A DNA stretch of 64,000 nt from Dactylis glomerata (lineage: Eukaryota; Streptophyta; Magnoliopsida; Poales; Poaceae). Where the stretch lies: contig QXEO01000734.1 in the NCBI GenBank assembly GCA_007115705.1, positions 496,001 through 560,000 of the forward strand. Direction: 5' to 3'. The notes under the pieces are model-generated. The model saw only the letters and a program-made list of their open reading frames with translations, did no database searches and had not been told where the DNA came from. Each line of letters opens with the position of its first letter. Position 1 is the first letter of the stretch. Both the position numbers and the translations under genes were made by a program. Below are positions 9,835-19,104 of the stretch, one piece after another.

Positions 9835-12040
9835 GTAAGCACCCACCCTCGCTCGCCTGACTCCCTCCCTGCTCTGTTTCCTTCACGAGCGCTCCTCACG
9901 CGTGCGCGCTCCCTTGATCCGTTCCTCTGCCAAGCTCAACGCGCAATGCATAGGATGTTCTTAGGAGTGTCTCTGTGATCTGATTCGAATACATCTTAGA
10001 ACTGATAACTGTTGAGTTGATGACAACAGAAGCTGCAAGGACATTCTTAGATAGTATAACATAATGCAGTGGTGAGTTTTAGGCAATGTCTGAGCACCAA
10101 GATTGTAGAGGAATGCACTCTGCTTCATATGAAAATGAGCTTCATCATCAGTCATATCAAGTAATTAGTCAAATAGTCAAATAACTGGGCTGTCCAAATT
10201 TATGTTTGACAAGCAATTAGTCAAATAAAATGTGGTTCATGTTACACAAGACAGAAACCATTAGATAAGTATTTACAAAGCACTTCCTTATAATGTGATA
10301 ATTATGGTCAAAACTTTGTGTTCTGTGGACCAGAGGCAGTAGCTCCCAAATTCAAGCTGACAAGCCTTTGCATTTTCCACTTCATCCTTGCTAACCACCT
10401 GAAAGCAATGCATGTGCATTATTGCATACCGTGAGAATCTAGTTTTATACTATAGATGATTGTGGTACACATAAGCTAACTTGCTTGAACCTGGTGATGC
10501 CCAGTCAGGTTTGTTTTGCCAAATTGAGTCCTGGAGTACTTTATATGAGGATCCTCACTGAAATAGACTACAAGTTAGTTATGGATAATTCAAAATCTAT
10601 ATAAAGTTGTTCTGGTTCTGACAGCTGACAGTACAATTTTTAAAAGACTGTTGAAATAGAATTCTATGTGTTTGAGATGCAATCGGCTTTCCCTGGTCAA
10701 TACTCATGGACAACACACAGCTTCTCGGGTAACTGCTCTACTGTTGGTCAGCTATCTCTATGCCTTTAAGGTCCCACCAATGGGTGTCTGTATAAACCAT
10801 GTACTATAATTTCTGCTCAGTTCAGCATGTCCTTGGGTTAATTTGTCTGAAACTAGAACCTTGACTAACAGAAACTCTTGGCTAACAAGGGTACACCGTC
10901 TTGTTGCAAACTACACACTTGTCTTGCGTTCCAACAAACATGCTAGAGAATCTGCTGCTTGTCTGGGCCTGCATTTTTGTAGTATAAGTGTAACAACTTT
11001 AATTCTAAGCATATGCTTCAACCACACAAAAAGGCATGCCCTACAGGGGCTCAATACTAAACTGCAACAGAAGCAATACTCAGTGTCAGTTCAGTTAGGT
11101 TTCAAAGATGTAGCTTTAGCAGCAAACAGAAAACGATGGTACACAAACTAGTATCATGTAGCATAAAATTCTCAAAAAAAAGTATATCTTTGGCTTTATT
11201 GCTAGTTCAACTCCCTAGTAGTACATTGTTATAAGTGTGCAGAGGCATGTAGCATAAAATTCTCAAAAAATTCTCCATGAATTGCTGTCCATGGTCTAGT
11301 CTAACAACCCTAGTTTGCTTTATCAGCCGGATTGTGCTCATGATTTGTGCTAGTAATAATGAGGTGTGCTCGCATCATGGTTCCAATCTAAATATTTAGT
11401 TTGCATTTGTGTTACCAGATGTTCTATTTCGGAGGCCAGTAAAACTTTGAAATCTTAGCTTGGTTCCAATCTAAATATGTCTGTCATAAGTCATAACAGC
11501 AATATCTTAATATCTTAATTTTTAGGGTGATTGTGCCAATCTGAATATTGAGTTTGCTTTTTTTTTGTTACAAGGTGTTTTGTTTATTTTGAGGCCAGTT
11601 AAACTTTCAAACCTTGGTTTCCACTTTGATAAAAATTGAAATTTTGGAATTCGCTTGTTTGCTAGGTGTTGTTTCATACTAGCTAGGTTCAGTCTTAGTA
11701 TTCAGATCTTTGTACCCTTATGCAGCAGCACCTTAGTCTTGCAAATACAAGTCGTTTAGGACTTGGTTCCTGGCAGCTCGTGTTGTTTAGCTACAGAAGC
11801 TTATTCCATCTGAGTTGCTAATTAGGAGTTTTCTTTCACTACTCTAAACAGCAGTAGGTACACAACTGTCAAGGCCAGTGTATAAACCTGTATAGTATAC
11901 CTTGCTTCACTGTTGACTAAGTAAAATTTGTAAATAGAAAGGAACAAACTGTTTCATGTTTATTCTGGAAATTGAGCACCTGATGTACTGATATTTTGCC
12001 AACTCTAAATATGTACGTTTTGTACTTGTTTATATTCCTG
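9835..12040 (+). other. 2.2 kb without a recognisable gene, probably intron
   Basis: AT-richer DNA between the captured exon donor (9835) and the ORF2 coding start. It holds short direct repeats such as CATGTAGCATAAAATTCTC (about 11155 and 11247) and TGGTTCCAATCTAAATAT (about 11379 and 11461). Open frames are short and show no family likeness. It could be captured first-intron sequence of the AAPT gene or an intron of the transposon. Confidence 0.4.
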
Positions 12041-12044
12041 TTGC

Positions 12045-12252
12045 TTTCCTGCTGCTGCTGCTTTGCTGATGCTACCTGCTGTTGCTGCTTTGCTGCTGCT
12101 TTCCTGCTGCTGTTGCTTTCCTGCTGCTGCTGCTTTGCTAATGCTACCTGCTGCTGCTGATGCTACCTGCTGCTGCTGCTTTGCTGATGCTACCTGCTGC
12201 TGCTGCTTTGCTGTTGCTTTCCTGCTGCTGCTGCTTTGCTGCTGCTGCTTAT
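12045..12252. repeat. Imperfect CTG/GCT trinucleotide-based tandem repeat
   Basis: About 200 bp of CTG/GCT-rich units (CTGCTGCTGCTTTGCTGATGC and variants, period about 18-36 bp). The open frame through it (Leu/Cys/Ala runs) is a by-product of the repeat. Confidence 0.85.
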
Positions 12253-12304
12253 ATTGCTGGAATATGTGTAAATGTGAATTGCTACAGGTTATTTGTAAAT
12301 GAGT

Positions 12305-12412
12305 TGCCCATTTCTCCCGAAATGTCGATTTGATTCCGTTTCGGTTGAGAAATGGGCACTCCTAGGTCAAAAAAACAGCAAAGGTCATGCCGAATTTTTC
12401 GGTCGACTCTAG
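12305..12412 (+). promoter_or_regulatory. Leader block upstream of ORF2, duplicated from (or shared with) the ORF1 leader
   Basis: CCGAAATGTCGATT, TTCCGTTTCGG and GGTCATGCCGAATTTTTC here correspond in order to CCGAAATGTTGATT, TTCCGTTTCG and GGTCATGTCGAATTTTTC at about 8102-8188 in the ORF1 leader intron. Both blocks lie 60-190 bp before their start codons. Confidence 0.6.
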
Positions 12413-12467
12413 CTTAATTAATTATTGTACTAATTAAATTATTACATATTTTGTATGAAGTGCCGAC

Positions 12468-15400
12468 ATGTCGAGCGGAGACAAAGACGTTGGGGCTGGC
12501 CCTTCTCAGCCCATGAGCGTCGAAGAAGAAGCAAGAAAAGCCAACCTAAAGTTTTGGCGGCTTGGCGATGACTTGAGCGGGTCCGACGAGGAGGCCGAAG
12601 AAGCTGCGGCCGATGAAGTTGGCGAGGAGGCCGAAGGAGGTGCAGCCGATGAAGTTGACTCGGAGTCCGAATATGACTTCGAGGCCGAAGAGGCCGAAGA
12701 TGACGACGCGGGAAGCAGCAATGGCGACGAGGAGGATGACTTAAGTAGTCATGGTGGCAGTGACCGCATGGACGTCGGTGGATCGGACGCCGCCGCTAAG
12801 AAGAAGAAGAAGAAGAAGGAAAGGCAGGATCGGACGCCGCCGGTACTCGGCACCAAGCTCGAAGAGTTCACGTATGTGAAACCGAGTGGCCAACCCGTGG
12901 AGCCTGCGAAGCTTGCCGCTGGGTACGGCTTGCAGCTTGGGTGCATCGTGCGGGAGAGCATGAGCATCAACCAGAAGAACATAAGAGCTAAGGGCAATAC
13001 GCGGTTGCGCGAGCTACTCATTGAGAAGCTTCACAACCGGTACCAGTTCCCAGAGCCGTTCAATAACAAGAAGCTCAAAGGGAACAAGGTCAACAAGTTA
13101 GCCCTCACGAGGATGAGCACTGCCTTGAGCAGCTGGAGAAGTCGAGTGAAGAAGAGAATTCTCGCCGGCAAAAGTTGGGAGGAGATAAAGAAGGCCGAGC
13201 CGATGCTCGACGAAGATGAGTTCATCAAGTTCAAGGATGCGTGCCTCACTCCGGAAGGTATCGAATGGACCGAGTGGGGGAGGCATATGCGGGACCTCAA
13301 CATAGGTAACCAACGCTGCGGAGGCGGCGGTTACCGAGGAAAGAAGACCATTTGGGCAAAGGAGGACGCCGAGTATGCCCGTCTAGGGAAAGAGAACCCG
13401 TGGCACAAATTCACGGATGAGCAGGTGATGCAGTTTGTCCGTGCCCGCTACTATCTCCACCCCGAACTCAAGGAATTCGTTACCGACGACGATGATGTGA
13501 GGAAGTTCCAGAAAAAGCTGGTAAGGAATTTACCGCGCATCTCGATCGAGTCGATATGCGTTCTAAATTTCTAAATGGCCATGTCTTTCCTTCTCTGCAG
13601 AGAATCGAAGAAAGATCTTGTGCTTCAAGTTCGGGCTCATCCCAGGGGTCGACGGCGGACCCGCGGTGGGACACGCCCTTCAACAGGGCGATAAACGTGA
13701 TCAAGGGGAGAGCCAAGTCCTTGCCGCCGACTTCAGCTGGCCGCGTGGCCGGCTATGGTACGTACGACAAGGTTGGCGACTTCAAGAAAGAGGACCCCGA
13801 GGCGAAGAAACAGAGGAAGGCCGCGGCAGCGGCGGCGGCGGCGGCTGCGGCCGCCGCCGCAAATGAAAGACGCGAAGTTGAAAAGCTCCGGGAGCAGATG
13901 CCGGACCTGATCGCCCAGCAAGTGCAACAGAGGCTCCGCGAGATCATTCCCGATGAGCTGTGGGAGGGGCTTGCTGCTTGGAATGCGGCAGGTCGACGAG
14001 GGGCGCTAGTGGTGCCCAGCATCTCCGGCAGCAACTCTATCCAGCACGTGTCGCCGGATGTGGTGACTCCAGATACCGCCAACGTCGAGGAGGCGCAGCC
14101 GGCGGCCGCTCCGGTGCCCCCTCCCGCCGTCGCCAACATGACCGCGCACCCGGAGGTCGCTCTGGTGACACCACCTCCCGGCAATGCCAACACCGAGCAG
14201 CCGATCGCACCGGTGCCTCCTCTCGCCATAGCTAAGGCGCAACCGATTGTGCTTCGTCGTAAGGCATCTCGGCGGGAGAATGATACCGGTGTCTCGACAT
14301 TAGCCTAGCTCAACGCCATCTCCAAGGTAATGACTCCGGCCAGCACATTTCATTTCCTTTGCCTTCGATGACTATATAGCTATAGCCAGCGACATCTCAT
14401 GATATGAATGCAAAACTTGTTTTCCCACAGGACACACCTTGCACACTTTTGCATTTCGTGGACGGCGAGCTGAAGGATGTTGCTAAGGGCACAATCATTC
14501 AGCCAAATAGCACAGTCATGCATCATAAGGATATGGTATCAGCGGTGTTCAAGGTCCGGCTGGCTCGGGTGTTGCCGGGATGCGAAGACATTGATCCCCC
14601 AACCCAACCTCAAGGCGCCGATGAACATAAGACCCTTGCGGGTTGCTTCGGCTGGGTCTTGACATGGCCGAAGACCCAGATTCGGCTTGTGAAGGAACAA
14701 CAAGTTACTCAGCCGCCACGCATGGAAAAAGTTACTGAGCCAACGCCATGTTCGGCACCAGTTACTGAGCCACCGCCACGTATGGCGCCACCGCCTCGGC
14801 GGCCACAACAAGTTGTCTCCGCCAACACCTCCCGTCACCAGAAGTTGTTGGCCGCCGCTTTACCGCAGCCACCACCAGCACCACATGGCAAGGCCGTCGC
14901 TGCATCATACCCAGTACTGGTTGAGGACATCAACGATGATGATGATGACAACCCAGATGACTGGCTCAACACCGGCGCCACCGACTCTCTGTTCATGCCA
15001 AACATGCTGGAAGAACCCTACCGTGTCCGTGAAGATCCAAATGCTCGCACCAAAGCATGCACGCGTTTGGACTTCCATGGTGCCCTAGAGGAGACGCCTC
15101 CGGATGCTGGCGCCGCTGATCCTAAAGTCCATACGGGAAATATTTTTAGCCCCAACACACTCCATAAGGTGGTGAGCGGCGGTGATCAGTTGGCAACCGG
15201 CTGTGGTGAGCAGTTGGAAACCGGTGGTCGCATCCAGAAGAAGCACCACCGGAAGAGGACCAAGAAGGATAAGCCGTCTGCGAGCCAGCAGCCTATCGGT
15301 CCGAAGAGGCCCAGGGTTCACGATGACCCGATGTCACAACCCGCTAAGGGCACCTTGCAGGGCATAATTCATGAAGCTAGAAAACCGATCATGACTGAGG

Positions 15401-16480
15401 AGCAGGTCGCCCACGCGAGTGGAGCGATGGTGAGCCTTATGCACGGTATCCTGTATCTGGAGGAGGGCCTTGTTAAGGAAACAAATCCATCGTACCCGGT
15501 TTTCCCGGTGAAGGTTCCAGCGGACGTGGGCTTCGTCGATGATCACCCCGCGGATATCTTCTTCATATCGTACGAGGACGTCTTCAAGCTTTTCAACGCC
15601 AAACGGCTGGACTATAACTTGGTCCGCCTATACGCGCTCCAGCGGGCGATGAAGGTCAACAGAGAGGAGAACCCTGGCGTCGCGATAGCGGACCCCTACT
15701 ACATGCGTGAAGACATGTTGATGAATCCAGCGAACCGTTCCAGAGCAAAGGAGTACCTCCAAAACTTCCTGCTGGACAACAAGAGTAAAAAAGACATACT
15801 TCTTCCTTACTTCCCCGAGTAAGTGCACACTCACTCGGCCGCCGTAATAACTTGTCATTTCTTAGCTCCTTTTCCAACATTCTTTCGTTTCAACTGTTTT
15901 GCGCAGAGACATATACTGCACATTGATCCTCGTTGCCCCGAGGTACTCGGTAGCCGTCTACTTAGACTCGGGGAGTGAGGGAAAGACAAAAAACTACGCC
16001 TACATCAAGGGTGTTCTAGATGATGCTCTCGAGGGATACGCCAGGAAGGGAGGCGACTTCAGGAAGGGGGCGGAAAATGTCAAGGACGGCAGACACATGT
16101 TCAAGCACGTAATCAAGTTCCCCTGCGTCAAGCAGCCGCCTAACAGTGTCAAGGAGGCCTTCTACGCCCTCCATCACATGCGGGCGATCATCCAGAACGA
16201 ACACAGGCTTACAACGCCAGCTAGTGTCCGAGGATGGGCCGAAGAGCATGCAAGGATCGAGGACGCTGAACTTAGGGACGACTTCTTCCGCATCCAGAAT
16301 CAGATTGCGACTATCTTGCAAGAAGATGTCATCACAAGGGGCGGAACCTTGTCCTACGCCAGACCGTTGGCTAAGCGCGAGATTGAAGACCGGTTACAGA
16401 AACAGCGTGACACTAGGACATGGACAACGAAAGATTGCTACAAACCGTTCCCGGAGCCATGCCAACCAAAGTCTTCATGA
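12468..16480 (+). pseudogene. CACTA 1 ORF2, four exons, C48-peptidase-like C terminus, one in-frame stop
   Basis: Exons are 12468-13520, 13601-14326, 14431-15818 and 15907-16480; each intron is about 80-105 bp with GT..AG ends, and phases agree. Exon 1 encodes an acidic N terminus, a poly-Lys tract and a basic domain. Exon 2 has an Ala run and a short coiled-coil stretch. Exon 3 begins with a domain containing FGWVLTWPK, then a Pro-rich linker. Exons 3-4 encode a region like the Ulp1-type cysteine peptidase domain common in CACTA ORF2 proteins. TAG at 14306-14308 interrupts exon 2, 18 bases before its donor. In the peptidase-like part, VYLDSG is kept. The expected His-Trp reads as Tyr-Cys (IYCTLILV), and the expected Cys-Gly after the QPP motif reads as Lys-Glu (PPNSVKEAFYALHH), so activity is unlikely. 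ORF2 products of CACTA elements are thought to bind subterminal repeats. Confidence 0.8.
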
Positions 16481-17042
16481 TTCTTCCTAGTCGTTTAAGC
16501 GTGTATGTCAATCGTATGTGCTTGAGTCATAAACTTTACCGTCTGCAACTCATTCCGGTGTGTGTGTGTGTGAGGTGTAAACTTATAACTTGCCTTAGTC
16601 AAAAGCATCGTTGTTGGACTTATTTACTTTTGTATGCGGGATCCTATATAACTAAGAAGTTCACCCCCACTAACCTATTTCTCTCAACATGCAACCTATA
16701 ACTAAGAAGTTCACCCCCACTTATTTACTTTTTTGTGATGCACAAATCACAGATAACATTTATTTTTTCTATGTATATGTAGTATACCTATTTGGTGATA
16801 CTATATTTTATATGCTATTTGATATTAAAGTGTGCCTTATTATGATATCATTTTGTTTGTACACATGGGAGTGTACTTCCTGATGTATAGATCCTTGGGT
16901 TATTTGTTATATCGTCCTGGTTCACTCTTTGTATATATGATCTTTATTTCACTCCAACTTAAATAATTCATATTTTATTTTGTATCATATGTAACTCTTT
17001 TCTTATAGCTTGAATACTATATATATGGCTTTGTCTACAGAG
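16481..17042 (+). other. Spacer between ORF2 and ORF3
   Basis: AT-rich, no gene seen. It contains a direct repeat of CTAAGAAGTTCACCCCCACT (about 16650 and 16700). A pyrimidine-rich tract ending in CTACAG at 17040 is a possible splice acceptor for the next small ORF. Confidence 0.5.
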
Positions 17043-17294
17043 ATGCCGAGATGCTACGTGGTGTACAAAGGATGGGTACCAGGAGTCTACGATGAGTGGG
17101 AGGATTGTTAGAAGCAAGTGAACAAGTTCAGCGGCAACTCCTACAAGGGGTATCCAACGAGAGCGCTAGCGGAAGCTAGGTGGAGGATCCACCTCCTAGG
17201 AGAGCGGAGAAACAACCGGATGAAGACCTTGATGATCGTGCTCCCGGCGATCTTGCTCACCATTGCGGGTGTAGTCTACTCGGTCTTTTGGTGA
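17043..17294 (+). pseudogene. CACTA 1 ORF3: RNase H1 N-terminal (Cauli_VI-type) domain plus membrane segment, one in-frame stop
   Basis: Starting at the ATG at 17043, just after a possible acceptor, the frame reads CYVVYKGWVPGVYDEW. After TAG (17109-17111) the same frame continues with VNKFSGNSYKGYPTRALAEA. This is the pattern of the roughly 45-residue domain found at the N terminus of eukaryotic RNase H1 and in viroplasmin-type proteins, which binds RNA/DNA hybrids. The frame then reads a basic stretch (ERRNNRMK) and a hydrophobic segment (TLMIVLPAILLTIAGVVYSV) that could span a membrane, ending at TGA 17292. Total 83 codons. The stop is consistent with one C-to-T change (CAG to TAG). Confidence 0.65.
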
Positions 17295-17519
17295 GATGTG
17301 TAGTGTGTGTAATGCGTAATGTGTGTAATGCATGGACTTGGGCTATATATGCTCTAACACTTGTAATATTCGGAACTTTGTCACTATATTATGGATCTGA
17401 TTGTTTGTGATGATGTATTTGTTTTGTACTGTATGCTGTGTATTCTGGTATACCTATATATATTTTTGTGCATTGCTGTCTATAAATACCAGAAAATATT
17501 AGTTTTTTTTGGTCCTGCA

Positions 17520-17776
17520 CGAAATATTAGTGGCGCATATCACAGGTATATTGGTGGCGCATTAGCTATTGGTGGCGCATATAGCAATATGCGCCACGCA
17601 TAAGCCCTCTAATGGCGCATATGCTATATGCGCCACCAATAATCAGATTATGCGTGGCGCATATAGTGATGCGCCACCAATAAACTATTATTGGTGGCGT
17701 GGCATGGGTGGCGCATACCATATGCGCCACGCATATCAAAAATAATGCGCCACCTATAAGCATTTTTCCACTAGTG
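17520..17776. repeat. Right terminal inverted repeat and subterminal array of CACTA 1
   Basis: About nine copies of GTGGCGCATA and its inverse, several as head-to-head hairpins, ending in TTTTTCCACTAGTG. It mirrors the left array at 7253-7740. Confidence 0.9.
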
Positions 17777-17779
17777 GTA

Positions 17780-18712
17780 GTTCTAGCTTTGAAGACCTGG
17801 AGACACTATCTTATGGGTAACCGTTGCGAAATCTATACTGATCACAAGAGTTTGAAGTATATTTTCACCCAGAAGGAGTTGAACATGAGGCAAAGAAGAT
17901 GGATAGAGTTGATCAAGGATTATGATCTGGAAATTCATTATCACCCCGGTAAGGCCAATGTAGTGGCCGATGCATTAAGTAGGAAGCCATGCACCTTGAA
18001 TATGATGATCAAGGAGGAGCAACCTATGTTGCACCAAGAGTTTGAAAAGTTTGGATTGGAACTAGTCAGTCAAGGATTCTTAGCCAACCTGGAGTTTCAA
18101 CCCACCTTGATGAGCCAAATCAAAGAAGCCCAGAAGGGAAATGAGAGTATTGACGGAATTAAGCGCAGAATTAGTTCCAGCAAGGTGCCAGGATTTGAAG
18201 AAGATGATCAAGGAGTTCTTTGGTATAAAGGACGTATTTGTGTGCCTGCAGACTAAGAATTGAAGGAAGTTATTATGAAGGAAGCCCATGAGACACCTTA
18301 CTCCATCCACCCCGGTGGAACTAAGATGTATCAAGATCTGAAGGAGAAATTTTGGTGGCATGGGATGAAGCGTGAGATTGCATCGTTCATATCCAAGTGT
18401 GACATTTGCCAAAGAGTCAAGGCTGAACATCAACGTCCTGCGGGATTGCTGCAACCTTTGCAAGTTCCGGAATGGAAGTGGGAATCTGTTGGAATGGATT
18501 TCATCACTGGATTTCCAAGGTCTAGCCGCGGAAATGACTCTATCTGGGTCATTGTGGATAGACTGACCAAAGTTGCCCACTTTATTCCTGTCAAGACCAC
18601 TTATACCTCAGGACAGCTGGCAGATCTTTACCTATCCAGAATTGTTAGTTTGCATGGAGTCCCTAAAACCATAGTTTCTGATCGAGGAACCCAATTCACC
18701 TCAAGATATTGG
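17780..18712 (+). pseudogene. Gypsy pol resumed: RNase H remainder and truncated integrase
   Basis: Directly after the CACTA duplication, the RNase H frame resumes with LALKTWRHYLMG, then TDHKSLKYIF and the end of the domain (VVADALSRKP). TAA at 18254-18256 is an in-frame stop before integrase. The integrase zinc-binding region follows (HETPYSIH and CDICQRVK), then the core with the first catalytic Asp in GMDFITGF and the second in IVSDRGTQF. At about 18704-18713 the sequence jumps from the core (FTSRYW) straight into sequence that normally lies near the integrase C terminus, shifting frame. The region with the third catalytic residue (Glu) is gone. Confidence 0.9.
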
Positions 18713-19061
18713 ACCCTTCAAGATACTAGGTCGCCAAGGAGAAGTGTCTTATCAGTTGGAAATGCCCCCTGAATTGTCTGAAGTGCACGATGTTTTTCAC
18801 GTGTCTTTACTTCGGAAATGTCTTGAAGTTCCAGAGAAGCCAGAAATCTTCAAGAATATTGATCACCGTTCTGTGGACATCAACAAGGATTTGACCTATC
18901 GTGAAGTACCTATCTGTATCCTCGAGGAAGCATATCGAACCACTCGAACCCAAAGCATCAAGTTTCTGAAAGTTCAGTGGAGCAATCACACAGAAGAGGA
19001 AGCTACTTGGGAACGAGAAGATTACCTTCAGAAAGAATTTCCCAATCTTTTCAGTTCTTAG
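18711..19061 (+). pseudogene. Gypsy pol C terminus: integrase tail and chromodomain-like module
   Basis: After the deletion junction the frame reads GPFKILGRQGEVSYQL, HDVFHVSLLRKCL, and finally a chromodomain-like stretch (VPICILEEAYRTT, FLKVQWSNHTEEEATWE). The stop is TAG at 19059. Such modules are typical of chromoviruses and are thought to guide integration by reading chromatin marks. Confidence 0.85.
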
Positions 19062-19087
19062 TTAGTGAATCTCGGGGACGAGATTCT

Positions 19088-19104
19088 TTTTAAGGGGGGA
19101 AGAT
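19088..19104 (+). promoter_or_regulatory. Polypurine tract of the Gypsy element
   Basis: TTTTAAGGGGGGAAGAT directly precedes the 3' LTR start TGTAACAACC. An inverted repeat AATCTCGGGGACGAGATT sits immediately upstream (about 19067-19084); a close relative precedes the 3' LTR of the LARD-like element. Confidence 0.85.

Larger units (their letters stand above)
7253..17776 (+). mobile_element. CACTA transposon 1 (Caspar-like), 10.5 kb, TSD GTA
   Basis: It starts CACTAGTGGGAAAA and ends TTTTTCCACTAGTG, and is flanked by the 3 bp duplication GTA (7250-7252 and 17777-17779). Both ends carry inverted arrays of the word GTGGCGCATAT. Inside are a truncated transposase (8290-9333), an internal subterminal-repeat palindrome, a captured host exon, a four-exon ORF2 (12468-16480) and a small third ORF (17043-17294), all on the plus strand. 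It lies in the RNase H coding region of the Gypsy element. Lacking the catalytic part of transposase, it would need an autonomous relative to move. The Caspar-like label is from memory of the terminal sequence. Confidence 0.93.

Noticed and set aside
12063..12302. Leu/Cys/Ala-rich open frame of 79 residues
   Set aside because: It is a CTG-based tandem repeat with no start context or family likeness.
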